64,000 bases of DNA, from contig NZ_VWMY01000002.1 in the NCBI RefSeq assembly GCF_008905045.1, positions 204,096 to 268,095 of the forward strand, in the 5' to 3' direction. The DNA is from Streptomyces albicerus (lineage in GTDB: Bacteria > Actinomycetota > Actinomycetes > Streptomycetales > Streptomycetaceae). The notes beneath the pieces were generated by a model. It ran no database searches. It was given only the letters and a program-made list of their open reading frames with translations, and was not told the origin of the DNA. Shown here one piece after another: positions 8,896-17,390 of this stretch (positions are counted from its first letter, which is position 1; every line of letters starts with the position of its first letter). The position numbers and the translations under genes are program-made.

Positions 8896-10271
8896 CAGTC
8901 GAGCTGCTCCCCCTTCTTCTGGACCCGTTCGCGGGGCTGGGCGGTCATCTTGAGGGTGCTGGGCCTTACGGTGGCGCGGGCCACAGGGCGGATGCTCTGG
9001 CCGGGGGCGAGGTCGAGGCGCCAGGTCCGGGTGAGGGTCGCGATCGCAGTGGTGATCTCGGCCTGGGCGAAGCGGTCGCCGATGCACTTGTGCTTGCCCG
9101 CGCCGAAAGGGAGGAACGCTCCGTCGGCGAGCTGCGCCTGGCTCTTGTCCAGCCATCGATCGGGGTTGAAGCGCAGGGGGTCGGGGAACAGTTCGGCGTC
9201 GCGGTGCAGTGCGTGCTGACAGTAGGCGAGTTCGGTGTCGGCCGGGATTTCCCACTGGCCGAGACGGGTCGGTTGGAGAGTGCGGCGAGTGACGAGCCAG
9301 CCGGTGTGGTGCAGGCGGAGGGCTTCGGTGATGACGCGGCCCAGGTAGGGCAGTTGCGTGAGGTCGTCGAAGGTGACAGGCCGTTCGCCGAGCACGTCGT
9401 GGAGTTCGGTCTGGACGCGCTCGTCGATCGCGGGGTCGCGTGCGAGCTCGTAGAGCACCCAGGACAGTACGGACGCGGTGGTTTCGGTACCGGCTACCGC
9501 CAGCGTCAGGATCTCCGAGCAGATCTGGTGACCCGTCAGCGGCTGCCCGGTCGCCTCGTCCTGCGCCTGCAACAGCAGGGACAGCATGTCCCCGGTGTCG
9601 CGGCCGGACGCCCGCAGTGTGTCCACCGCCTCACCGATGGTGGCACGCACGGCGTCGCGGGCGGCGGTGAAGCGCCGGTTGGCGGGCAGCGGCAGTTTCT
9701 CCGCCCAGTCCGGCAGCATGATGCGGGTGCCGACGCCGTTCATGACCACCGACAGGTCGCTGCGCAGCCGGTGGAAGGCCGCCTCGTCGATGCTGGCGGA
9801 GAAGACGGTCGCGGAGAGCATGTCGAGGGAGAGTTTGACCATCACCTCGCGTACGTCGAGGACCTGGCCTGGCTGCCAGCGGGTCATGGCGGTGGTGACC
9901 TGCTCGCGCATGAGGTCGACGTACCGGGTGATCTCGGCGTGGCGGAAGGCCGGCTGGAGTTGGCGGCGTTTGCGGACGTGCTCGGTGCCCGCGGCCGTGA
10001 CCACGCTGTCGCCGAGCAGCTGGCCCATCTTCTCGAAGAACCGGCCCTTGTCGAGGGTGGGGGCGACGTCGACGAGCATCGTTCGGATCAGGGCGGGGTC
10101 GTTGACGACGAGGGTTGGCTGCTTGGGTTGGAGGCGTATCTCGACGAGGGGGCCGTATCCGCGCAGTGAGGCGATGAACGAGAGGTTGTCGCGCATGAGC
10201 GGTATCGCGTGGCCGAGCAGCGGGAGCGATCCCGCCGCCTTGGGTATGGGGGGAGGCGCTGCGATGGTCAT
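8895..10271 (-). CDS. Cytochrome P450, membrane-free bacterial type with terpenoid-oxidase-like N-terminus
   Basis: 458 residues. All canonical P450 signatures are present: I-helix LAVAGTETTAS, K-helix EALR (ExxR intact), PERF-like FNPDRW and heme loop FGAGKHKCIG. The N-terminal PLLGHAIPLMRDNLSFIASLRGYGPLVEI resembles Streptomyces P450s that oxidise sesquiterpenes, so the terpene cyclase 5 kb away is a possible partner; this is inference. The start ATG at 10271 has a GAAGGGGAA site just upstream; 41 extra upstream codons are open but do not look P450-like. Stop and downstream acetyltransferase start overlap (TGATG). Confidence 0.9.
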   Translation of the reverse strand: MTIAAPPPIPKAAGSLPLLGHAIPLMRDNLSFIASLRGYGPLVEIRLQPKQPTLVVNDPALIRTMLVDVAPTLDKGRFFEKMGQLLGDSVVTAAGTEHVRKRRQLQPAFRHAEITRYVDLMREQVTTAMTRWQPGQVLDVREVMVKLSLDMLSATVFSASIDEAAFHRLRSDLSVVMNGVGTRIMLPDWAEKLPLPANRRFTAARDAVRATIGEAVDTLRASGRDTGDMLSLLLQAQDEATGQPLTGHQICSEILTLAVAGTETTASVLSWVLYELARDPAIDERVQTELHDVLGERPVTFDDLTQLPYLGRVITEALRLHHTGWLVTRRTLQPTRLGQWEIPADTELAYCQHALHRDAELFPDPLRFNPDRWLDKSQAQLADGAFLPFGAGKHKCIGDRFAQAEITTAIATLTRTWRLDLAPGQSIRPVARATVRPSTLKMTAQPRERVQKKGEQLD

Positions 10272-10680
10272 GAGTTCCCCTTCACGAAGATGACACCATG
10301 ACTTCCCTCCTTGGCCCTGCAGCCAATCCCGCATTCCGCGTGGTATCGGCCACGTGAAGAGTGCCAAGGAGCTGCGAACCTGTGGTGTATCCACGGATCG
10401 AGTCGCATCGTTGTGAGCGGTCGTGGTGATGAGTAGGGGTATTTGTCGACTCGAATGTCCCAGGTCGGAGCATGGCCAAAGCTGCGGCCATGTGGTGGGA
10501 GAGGTTGATTCTCAGGAGATCAAACCCGATAAGGTTCCCTGAGGCGCGGCGAGTTGACGCGATCACAATCGGTTGTCGCTCGTTGCCCACGCATGCCCGT
10601 TGCGCGGGGGAACACACCACGCGACGAGTGCCGCCCGAGCTTTCACCCCCCGTTCGATCGTGTTGCTTCGAAGGATGCAC
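10272..10680. other. Intergenic region between divergent P450 and conservon
   Basis: 409 bp with no supported gene. It must hold both promoters. An inverted repeat CATGGCC/GGCCATG (10471-10477 and 10486-10492, 8-nt loop) lies in the middle. A TTGACG hexamer at 10554-10559 is a possible -35 for the conservon, but I see no convincing -10 at the right distance. Confidence 0.5.
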
Positions 10681-12294
10681 ATGGAACTTGCCACTCCGCC
10701 ACCGGCGGCGCGGGCACCGGTCGCTTGGTACAGCTGGTGGCTGCTGCCACTGACCTTGGGTACTGGGACCGTCGTCGCCGCGGTCACGGGCTCCGACCAG
10801 ACCCGAATAACCGCGATCGTCGCCGGGGCCGTGGCGACGACAGCAAGTGCTGTCTGCGTACGGCTCCTTATCCGATCACAGCGTCAACTGCACGGCAGTG
10901 CAGCCGAGTTCAGGACCTCGCAGGCCGAGCACTCCCAGCAGTGGCAGCAGCATGTGGCCGGCCTGGAGCGGAAGTACGCGGCCGAGCGCTCATCTCACGA
11001 CGCACAGCTGGCGGAGCAGTCCAAGGCGTACGAGGCGCGGATCGCCGAGCAGGCCCAGGCCTGGCAGGTGCAGCTGGACCGGCAGCAGGCCGCCGTCGCT
11101 CTGCTCGCCGACACCCAGTTGCCGGACGCGCTGAAGCGGTTGCGCAGCGGTGAGGCCATCGACGACGTGCTGCCCACCGTCAACCAGTGCGCGGAGGTCA
11201 GCCCCGACCTGCGGGCCGAGTTGCGCAAGGTCCTGAGGACCGCGCTCATCGGCGTGGAGCAGGAGTTCAACCGCTCCACCTCCGCCGAACAGGCCGTCAT
11301 CAGCATCGGCAGCCGCATCCACGTGCTGACCAGCAAGCTGCGCGGCCGGCTGCACGAGATGCAGGGCGAGCACGGCAGACTGCCCTCCGTCGCCCAGGGC
11401 CTGATGGAGCTGGACCAGCAACTCGGCCCCGCCGACTCACTGGCTGCGAGCATCGGCGTACTCGGCGGCTCGGACCGGCCCGGTCGGCAGTGGCAGGAAC
11501 CGCAGCGACTGCTCAGCGTGGTCCGCGGCGGCATCGGCCGGATCAAGGACTTCGACCGCGTCCAGGTCCAGCACCTGCCCGAACTCGGCGTCGACGGCGG
11601 CCTCGTCGATCACCTCACGCTGGTCTTCGCCCACCTGCTGGACAACGCGGCACGCTACTCACCTCCCACCGAACCGGTGATTGTTTCCGGCAAGGAGGTG
11701 CCCAACGGCGTCGGCATCGAGATCCAGGACTCCGGCAAGGGACTGACCGAGGAGAAGAAGCGGGAGGCGCTCCAGGCACTCGAGGGCGAAGCCGCCGGCC
11801 CGGGTCTCGGAGGCGTGTCCGAGGACGCCCATCTCGGCCTCCGAGTGGTGGGGACCTTGGCCCGCCGCTACGGCATCAGGGTCACCTTCGCGGACTCGCC
11901 CTGGCTCGGCACCTCAGTGGTCATCGTGGTACCGCACAAGTACTTCAGCCAGCTGCCCGCCGCCGTCACGACCCCGGCTCCGGCCGCTCAGGTCTCCGCC
12001 GCGCCGGACACCGGTTCGCTCCCGGCCGAGGAAACGACGCAGGCCGAGCCGGAGGGGGCCGGGGACACCACGCCCGGCGGTCTGCCCAGGCGCCGAAGGC
12101 GGGCCGAGTCCGAGCGGCCCAAGCCGGCCGCACGCGAAGACGAGTCCACCGCCACCGCCTCGCACGCGGTGCCGCCGGACGAATCCTTCGCCGGCCTGGC
12201 CGCCTTCGCCACGGCCGGACGCGAGTCGACCGCCGGGCGTGAGGCGACCGCCGGACGTGAGTCCACAGAGCACCGCACTGAAGAGAGCGACTAG
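10681..12294 (+). CDS. cvnA: Conservon sensor-like histidine kinase CvnA
   Basis: 537 residues. Two membrane helices near the N-terminus (about 16-36 and 43-64), a coiled-coil stretch (about 75-140), a dimerisation-like region (about 190-300) and an ATPase domain (about 310-420; N-box Asn322 in HLLDNAARYSP, then DSGKG and GLRVVGTLARRYG). The C-terminal tail is low complexity and ends in a repeated TAGREST motif. Where CvnA relatives usually have Leu-Asp-His, I read LDQQ (244-247), so the canonical phospho-accepting histidine seems absent. Start: ATG 10681 with AAGGA 5 bases upstream; an ATG two codons earlier overlaps that site. First gene of a five-gene set; in known conservons these proteins assemble with the small GTPase at the membrane. 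Confidence 0.88.
   Translation: MELATPPPAARAPVAWYSWWLLPLTLGTGTVVAAVTGSDQTRITAIVAGAVATTASAVCVRLLIRSQRQLHGSAAEFRTSQAEHSQQWQQHVAGLERKYAAERSSHDAQLAEQSKAYEARIAEQAQAWQVQLDRQQAAVALLADTQLPDALKRLRSGEAIDDVLPTVNQCAEVSPDLRAELRKVLRTALIGVEQEFNRSTSAEQAVISIGSRIHVLTSKLRGRLHEMQGEHGRLPSVAQGLMELDQQLGPADSLAASIGVLGGSDRPGRQWQEPQRLLSVVRGGIGRIKDFDRVQVQHLPELGVDGGLVDHLTLVFAHLLDNAARYSPPTEPVIVSGKEVPNGVGIEIQDSGKGLTEEKKREALQALEGEAAGPGLGGVSEDAHLGLRVVGTLARRYGIRVTFADSPWLGTSVVIVVPHKYFSQLPAAVTTPAPAAQVSAAPDTGSLPAEETTQAEPEGAGDTTPGGLPRRRRRAESERPKPAAREDESTATASHAVPPDESFAGLAAFATAGRESTAGREATAGRESTEHRTEESD
12211..12264 (+). repeat. Three 18-bp repeats at the 3' end of cvnA
   Basis: Near-identical 18-bp units at 12211-12228, 12229-12246 and 12247-12264 encode the TAGREST/TAGREAT hexapeptide-like repeats of the CvnA tail. 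Unit length is a multiple of three, so copy changes keep frame. Looks like a disordered spacer. Confidence 0.75.
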
Positions 12295-12299
12295 TCCAC

Positions 12300-12710
12300 A
12301 TGACGCAACAGGGAACCGACGTGAGCTGGGCGCTGCGCGATCTGGTCGAGAGCATCCAGGAGATCCGCTTCGCCCTCGTGGCCTCCAGCGACGGCAAGGC
12401 AATCACCTCCTACGGCGCCGACGACCCCGACGACGTGGACCGTTTCGCCGCCGTCGTGGCGGGCCTGCAGGCGCTGGCCCAGCCCGTGGCCGAGCAGTTC
12501 CCCAAATACGCGGGGCAACTACGCCTCGCGATGATCGAGGTCGACGGCGGTCACCTCTTCGTGGTGCGGGCCGGCGTGGAGACGTACCTCGGAGTCCTCG
12601 CCAAGGAAGGGCTCGACCAGGGCCTGCTCGGCCACCAGATGAGGGATCTGGCCCGCAGGATGGGTGAGCTCCTCGGCACCACTCCGCGCCTGGAGGAGCA
12701 CTCTGGATGA
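12300..12710 (+). CDS. cvnB: Roadblock/LC7-domain protein CvnB
   Basis: 136 residues, the normal size. The protein shows the roadblock fold: helix SWALRDLVESIQEIRFALVASSDGKAITSYG, then AAVVAGLQALAQPVAEQF and the terminal ATYLGVLAKEGLDQGLLG type strand-helix. Roadblock proteins regulate small GTPases, and CvnB partners CvnD in described conservons. It begins 5 bases after cvnA and its TGA overlaps the cvnC ATG (ATGA). Confidence 0.92.
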   Translation: MTQQGTDVSWALRDLVESIQEIRFALVASSDGKAITSYGADDPDDVDRFAAVVAGLQALAQPVAEQFPKYAGQLRLAMIEVDGGHLFVVRAGVETYLGVLAKEGLDQGLLGHQMRDLARRMGELLGTTPRLEEHSG

Positions 12711-13078
12711 GTGGTCCCAGCGGACCCCTGAACCCGTCCGGTCTGGAGCGCTACTACGTCCTCACAGGCGGCCGCAGCGGACCGGGCGGTTCGGCGTCGA
12801 GCCTTGACGTGGCGACCCTCATCATCTCCCGCGCCGCGGCCGTCCCCGGCATGCAGCACGAGCACGAGGAGATCCTCCGGCGCTGCCGCGATCCGCTGTC
12901 GGTGGCCGAACTGGGCGCCCACCTCGGATTGCCCTTCAACATTCTCGCGGTGCTCTTGGCCGATCTGCTGGACGCAGGACGCGTTGAAGCCCGTGACCCC
13001 ATCCCGGCATCGAACGCCGGTCGCGGGCCCGACCTCGCGCTCCTTGAGGAGGTACTCAGTGGACTTGAAAGGCTTTGA
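12707..13078 (+). CDS. cvnC: DUF742 protein CvnC
   Basis: 123 residues, typical of the DUF742 component of conservons. Visible is the PSGLERYYVLTGGRSGPG start and a winged-helix-like middle (LRRCRDPLSVAELGAHLGLPFNILAVLLADLLDAGRVEAR) that resembles a DNA- or protein-binding helix-turn-helix. Overlaps cvnB by 4 bases and cvnD by 20, fixing it as part of one operon. Molecular role is not established in general. Confidence 0.9.
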   Translation: MSGPSGPLNPSGLERYYVLTGGRSGPGGSASSLDVATLIISRAAAVPGMQHEHEEILRRCRDPLSVAELGAHLGLPFNILAVLLADLLDAGRVEARDPIPASNAGRGPDLALLEEVLSGLERL

Positions 13079-13679
13079 CCATCCCGACCGGCAGGCGGCC
13101 GACGGCACTCTGCCGGCCGGCGCCCGCTCGGTGAAGGTGATGATCGCCGGCGGATTCGGCACCGGAAAGACCACCATGGTCCGCTCGGTCAGCGACATCA
13201 AGCCGCTCACCACCGAGGAGACGCTGACCCAGGCCAGCGCCGACGTCGACAACCTGATCGGAGTGGCGGACAAGCAGGAGACCACCGTCAGCCTCGACTT
13301 CGGCAAGATCGGCATCAACGACCAGCTGGTGCTCTACCTGTTCGGCACACCGGGCCAGGAGCGGTTCTGGTTCCTGTGGAACGGCCTGTTCAAGGGCGCG
13401 CTCGGGGCCGTGGTCCTGGTCGACACGCGGCGACTGGCCTCCAGCTTCCGGGCGATCGAGGAGATGGAGCGGCAGAACGTCCCGTTTGTCATCGCGCTCA
13501 ATGTCTTCCCCGACTCCAAGGACCACCCGGTCGAAGAGATCCGCGACGCCCTGGACATCTCTCCGCACACCCCGATCGTGTCCTGTGACGCCCGCGACCG
13601 GGCCTCCAGTCGTGATGTGCTCATCGCGCTGATACGTCATCTCAAGGAACGCTCTGCCGTCGCTCTGGAGTCCCGATGA
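13059..13679 (+). CDS. cvnD: Small Ras-like GTPase CvnD
   Basis: 206 residues. P-loop GGFGTGKTT, switch II-like FGTPGQERFWF, and ALNVFPD at the place of the NKxD guanine motif, the form usual for conservon GTPases. The start is GTG 13059 because GAGGAGG sits 6 bases upstream; this places it inside the end of cvnC. The stop overlaps the cvnE ATG by 4 bases. Expected to switch with CvnA, B and C at the membrane and feed into antibiotic or development control, from published work on other conservons. Confidence 0.92.
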   Translation: MDLKGFDHPDRQAADGTLPAGARSVKVMIAGGFGTGKTTMVRSVSDIKPLTTEETLTQASADVDNLIGVADKQETTVSLDFGKIGINDQLVLYLFGTPGQERFWFLWNGLFKGALGAVVLVDTRRLASSFRAIEEMERQNVPFVIALNVFPDSKDHPVEEIRDALDISPHTPIVSCDARDRASSRDVLIALIRHLKERSAVALESR

Positions 13680-14929
13680 CCGATCACCCCTTGAACGGTC
13701 CCGATTCCCCGCGTGGCTGCCCCGTCGCGCATGGAGGGGGAGACGGACTCACCCGCCTCTACGGGCCCGAGGCGGCGACGGATCCATACGGTATCTACGC
13801 CAGGCTGCGCAAGGAACACGGGCCTGTGGCGCCGGTACTGCTCGAAGGCGATGTCCCCGCCTGGCTGGTCCTCGGTTACCGGGAGTGCAGGAGGGTGCTC
13901 GACAATCCCCGCCAGTTCGCCCGGGATTCGCGGATCTGGCGGGACTGGAAGGAAGGCCGCGTCGACGGCGCCTCGCCACTGATGCAGATGGTGGGCTGGC
14001 GCCCCGACTGCGTTTCCCAGGACGGCGAACCGCACCGCAGGCTGCGCGGCGCCGTCAACGACAACCTGCAGGCCGTGGCGAGCCGCGGCATCCGCCGCCA
14101 TGTCACGCACTTCGCGAACAAGCAGATCGACGCGTTCGCCGAGGCGGGCAGCGCCGACCTCGTGGCCGAGTACGCCGAGTACCTGCCGATGCTCGTACTC
14201 ACGAGGGTCTTCGGACTCGCGGAGGGTGAGGGGCGGCGGCTGGCCGAGTCCTCGGCTCAGGTGATCAAGGGTGGCGCGGAGGCGCTCACCCACAACGACC
14301 GCATCATGCAGATCCTCGGCGAACTCGCCGAGCGCAAGCGTATGGAGCCCGGTTCCGACTTCACCACCGGGCTCATGGAGCACCACGCCGACCTCGACGA
14401 CGACGAGGTCCTCAGCCATCTGCGGTTGGTGCTGATCGCCGCGCACACCACCACCAGCAACCTGCTGGCCCGTGTGCTGCAACTGGTCCTCACCGATACC
14501 ACGCGGCTCTCCGGGCTGGTCAGTGGACAACTGAACATCTCCGCGGTCGTCGAGGAGGTGATGTGGAGTACCCCGCCGCTGTCGGTCCTGCCGGGCCGGT
14601 TCGCCACTGCCGACCTCGAACTCGGCGGTCACCGCATCCATGAGGGCGACCTGCTGGTGCTCGGCCTGACCGCGGGTAACGTCGACCCGGAGATCCGTCC
14701 CGACGTCGGCATCTCCGTGCACGGAAACCAGTCGCATCTCGCGTTCAGCAGCGGCCCGCACGAGTGCCCGGGGCAGAACATCGGACAGGCCATCATCGAG
14801 ACGGCCGTCGACGTCCTGCTGCACCGACTGCCGGGCCTGCGCCTCGCGGTGGCGCCCGAGCAGCTCACCTCAACGGCCTCCAGTTGGGAGGCGCGACTGG
14901 ACCGGCTCCCGGTCGAGTTCGCCGTATAG
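13676..14929 (+). CDS. cvnE: Conservon cytochrome P450 CvnE (CYP157-like, ExxR lost)
   Basis: 417 residues. The heme loop is intact (FSSGPHECPG, Cys364) and the I-helix reads AAHTTTS, lacking the usual AGxxT glycine. In the K-helix the nearly invariant ExxR is EVMW (Glu294-Trp297). CYP157 enzymes, which occur in conservons of Streptomyces, are the known class with this loss, so the subfamily call is by motif. Overlaps cvnD by 4 bases; last gene of the operon. Faces the terpene cyclase convergently across a strong hairpin. Whether it is catalytic or a sensor or redox partner of the conservon is open. Confidence 0.9.
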   Translation: MTDHPLNGPDSPRGCPVAHGGGDGLTRLYGPEAATDPYGIYARLRKEHGPVAPVLLEGDVPAWLVLGYRECRRVLDNPRQFARDSRIWRDWKEGRVDGASPLMQMVGWRPDCVSQDGEPHRRLRGAVNDNLQAVASRGIRRHVTHFANKQIDAFAEAGSADLVAEYAEYLPMLVLTRVFGLAEGEGRRLAESSAQVIKGGAEALTHNDRIMQILGELAERKRMEPGSDFTTGLMEHHADLDDDEVLSHLRLVLIAAHTTTSNLLARVLQLVLTDTTRLSGLVSGQLNISAVVEEVMWSTPPLSVLPGRFATADLELGGHRIHEGDLLVLGLTAGNVDPEIRPDVGISVHGNQSHLAFSSGPHECPGQNIGQAIIETAVDVLLHRLPGLRLAVAPEQLTSTASSWEARLDRLPVEFAV

Positions 14930-14969
14930 AAGTACGTGCCGCTCAGCAGCCTGAGCGGGAACAGGAGCC

Positions 14970-15005
14970 CGTTCGGCCGACCACCGGGAGGCGGTCGGCC
15001 GAACG
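14970..15005. terminator. Bidirectional hairpin between cvnE and terpene cyclase
   Basis: A perfect 13-bp inverted repeat, CGTTCGGCCGACC (14970-14982) and its complement (14993-15005) with a 10-nt loop, sits 40 bp after the cvnE stop and 72 bp after the cyclase stop. No T-run follows, as is common for high-GC actinobacterial terminators. Confidence 0.85.
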
Positions 15006-15077
15006 TGTCCGTGCGCCGGACTGTTTCCGTGCGTCAGACCGCGAGCGGGCCGTCGGCTTTGAGCAGGCCGTTCGACG

Positions 15078-16109
15078 TCAGACCGCGAGCAGGTCGTCCA
15101 ACGACCCCTTGCCCGCCAACTCGGCGGCAGCCGCGGGGCTTTCCTTGTCAGCCGCGTAGCGGCCCGAGGTCAGGGCCCACTCGTAGTTGCCGTTGATCCA
15201 GTGCTGGATGGCCTCGACGCCCATCCCGACCCGGACGCGCTCGTCCTCGTCCAGGCCGAGCTCGTCGCACATCTGCGGTACCTGCGCCTCGAGTTCGAGG
15301 TACTCGGTGAGACAGTCCGTGGTCATCTTGACCGCCTCGTCGGCGGCCTCCTGCCAGCTGTAGCGGCGCTCGCGGTGCAGGACGGCTATCAGGTTGTGGC
15401 CGTCCCCTCTGCGTTTCTCGCGCTCGAAGGAGTGGATGTCGTTCATGAACCCGATGGTGTCGGCGGCGAGGTCCCGCATCCGCGCCATCAGCGGATGCGC
15501 CTGCACCTCGGCGGGCACCTCGAAGCCACGGCTGCGCTCCCCGGCGTCGATGCTGTGATGGATGCCGACCGTACGACGGCGGAACGCGGCGTACTCCTGG
15601 AGGTCGAGCGTGCCGGCCAGGCCGCGCGCCGCCAGGTCGACCTCCTCCGTGTGCGCCACGAGGAAGCGGCCCCAAGAGGCCGCGAACCGCGTACGCCATG
15701 TCAGAGACATGCCATCCGAAAGATGCGCCCAGACCTCGGCCCAGGCCATCGTGATCGGGCACATCACCCGGGGGGTGATGCCCGCCGGCCGCAAGGGGGT
15801 GACGATGAGCTCCCGCGCGACCTCCGCTATACGGTCGGCGCGGTCGGGTCGACCCGTGTCGAACTGGTCATCGAAGAGGAAAGCCAGGGAGAACCAGTTC
15901 ATCAGGACGACCATGTCGTCGGCCGACGCGTGAGGATACGTACGGGCTGCCGCCTGGGGCAGATCCCAGGAGCGGTACTCCTCGAAACCGGCCTGGCTGC
16001 GCACCAGGCCCTTGTCCCATACCCAGCGCAGATGGCGCGAGCGGGCGTACTCGAGATGTTCGCTGACCGGGGTGGAAAAGGGGAGGTCGAACCTGACGTC
16101 CTGCGGCAT
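15078..16109 (-). CDS. Class I terpene cyclase (probably sesquiterpene)
   Basis: 343 residues, typical for a bacterial class I cyclase. The metal-binding Asp motif is DDQFD (in SLAFLFDDQFD) and the NSE triad is NDIHSFERE; the terminal region has a WINGNYEWALTSGRY helix like the family's RY pair. The start ATG 16109 (MPQDVRF) has AGAGGA upstream; 23 further codons are open but not cyclase-like. Substrate is probably farnesyl diphosphate, judged by length and motif spacing; the product cannot be predicted. Some conservons are found beside terpene cyclases and P450s, so regulation or joint function with cvnE is plausible but not shown by the sequence. Confidence 0.9.
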   Translation of the reverse strand: MPQDVRFDLPFSTPVSEHLEYARSRHLRWVWDKGLVRSQAGFEEYRSWDLPQAAARTYPHASADDMVVLMNWFSLAFLFDDQFDTGRPDRADRIAEVARELIVTPLRPAGITPRVMCPITMAWAEVWAHLSDGMSLTWRTRFAASWGRFLVAHTEEVDLAARGLAGTLDLQEYAAFRRRTVGIHHSIDAGERSRGFEVPAEVQAHPLMARMRDLAADTIGFMNDIHSFEREKRRGDGHNLIAVLHRERRYSWQEAADEAVKMTTDCLTEYLELEAQVPQMCDELGLDEDERVRVGMGVEAIQHWINGNYEWALTSGRYAADKESPAAAAELAGKGSLDDLLAV

Positions 16110-16457
16110 TCGCGTCCTCTCTTGAGACGATTCACAGGGCCCCCCACCCCCTGTGGGCGAGCGTCGAATTTGACGCACGCTGACTCGAACTGCGCTTCCC
16201 GAGACGAAAGTTGACTCGATTTGCGCTACGAGACTGCCCCGATCGTAAATGATCTATGCCGCGACCTCGGTGACTTGACCGTGACCTGCGTTACACCACT
16301 CCGTGACCTGGGCGACTCGTCGGTCTCCGTGGCCGAATGGGCACGGTCGACGCCCGATGGACACGGTCGAAGCCGGTGCGGCGGGTTCGCGGCACACTTG
16401 AGGCCGTCCGGATGTCATGACCACAGAGCGCCGATCACCTCAGGAGGCCTTTCCGCG
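16110..16457. promoter_or_regulatory. Intergenic region with direct repeats upstream of terpene cyclase
   Basis: 348 bp, no supported gene. TGACTCGAACTGCGCT (16181-16196) and TGACTCGATTTGCGCT (16212-16227) match at 14 of 16 positions with a 31-bp period, about three DNA turns, 70-120 bp upstream of the cyclase start: a candidate activator or repressor site. A second pair of about 20 bp (16334-16353 and 16354-16373, cores GGGCACGGTCGA and GGACACGGTCGA) lies nearer the next plus-strand gene. Confidence 0.5.
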
Positions 16458-16913
16458 ATGAACCCGCCCGCCCGTACCCCGAAGCAGCGCAAGCAGGACA
16501 CCCTGGACCGGCTGGCGAACGACGTGGACGCCTGGGTGGCCACGGCCGAGAGCGGTACGCCGTATCTGGTCCCGCTCTCCTTCCTCTGGGACGGCGCGAC
16601 CCTGCTCGTCGCCACCCCCGCCGCAAGCCCGACCGGCCGCAACCTGCGGTCGACCGGCAGAGCCCGTCTCGGCATCGGCCCCACCCGTGACGTCGTCCTG
16701 ATCGAGGGCACGGTGGAGACGCTGGCCCCCGCCGAGCTGCCGGACGGAGTCGGCGACACCTTCGCGGTCAAGACCGGTTTCGACCCCCGCCAACTCACCA
16801 CCGCCTACCTCTACTTCCGCGTCCGCCCGCAGCGTGTGCAGGCCTGGCGCGAGGTCAACGAACTGGACGGCCGTGACCTCATGAGGGACGGGCGGTGGCT
16901 CGTGGCCGACTGA
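16458..16913 (+). CDS. Pyridoxamine 5'-phosphate oxidase-fold protein, possibly F420/FMN-binding
   Basis: 151 residues with the split-barrel signature: PYLVPLSFLWDGATLLVATPAASPTGRNLRSTGRARLGIG and a late FRVRPQRVQAWREVNE. In actinobacteria this group often uses F420 or flavin for small-molecule reduction, but substrate and cofactor are not readable here. ATG 16458 follows AGGAGG with a 10-base spacer, which decides the start over an upstream open frame of 79 codons. Confidence 0.8.
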   Translation: MNPPARTPKQRKQDTLDRLANDVDAWVATAESGTPYLVPLSFLWDGATLLVATPAASPTGRNLRSTGRARLGIGPTRDVVLIEGTVETLAPAELPDGVGDTFAVKTGFDPRQLTTAYLYFRVRPQRVQAWREVNELDGRDLMRDGRWLVAD

Positions 16914-16992
16914 TTCCGCGCGGTGGGGTACCCGGTCGCCATGGAGCTGTGGGCGGATCGCCGCCCGCGCCCGGTCGGTGTACGGAGGAGAC

Positions 16993-17385
16993 ATGGCACT
17001 GGTGATGGCAGGCGTCGTGGTGCTGGACTGCGCCGAGCCCGAGAAACTCGCCTCGTTCTACAAGGAGTTGCTGGAGGGCGAGGAGACGGACGCGACGGCG
17101 AACCGGGTGGAGATCAGGGGTGCCGACGGGATCCGGATCGCGTTCCGGCGCGATGTGAAGGCCACTCCGCCGAGCTGGCCGCGCCCCGAGAACGCCCTCC
17201 AGGCCCACCTGGACTTCCATGTGGAGGACCTCGACGAGGCGGAGCGCAGGGTCATCGGGCTTGGCGGCCGGCCACTGGAGACAAAGGACGCCGGTGGTCC
17301 GTTCGAGGAGCGGGGATACGCCGACCCCGCCGGCCACTCGTTCACCCTGCGCTGCGTCCGGGCCACCGCTCCCAAGCAGGGCTGA
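16993..17385 (+). CDS. VOC-superfamily (glyoxalase-fold) protein
   Basis: 130 residues with the paired beta-alpha-beta-beta-beta VOC fold: VVVLDCAEPEKLASFYKELL opens module one, HLDFHVEDLDEAERRVIGLGG module two, and YADPAGHSFTLRCV the C-terminal metal-side strand. This type is common near antibiotic-resistance or detoxification genes, but no substrate can be inferred. GGAGGAG lies only a few bases before ATG 16993; GTG 17002 or ATG 17005 would give a more usual spacing, so the exact start is uncertain. Followed directly by a tandem repeat. Confidence 0.82.
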   Translation: MALVMAGVVVLDCAEPEKLASFYKELLEGEETDATANRVEIRGADGIRIAFRRDVKATPPSWPRPENALQAHLDFHVEDLDEAERRVIGLGGRPLETKDAGGPFEERGYADPAGHSFTLRCVRATAPKQG

Positions 17386-17390
17386 ACGGC

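Noticed and set aside
12551-13318. Long minus-strand frame across cvnB-cvnD
   Set aside because: Opposite to four overlapping conserved genes with good ribosome sites.
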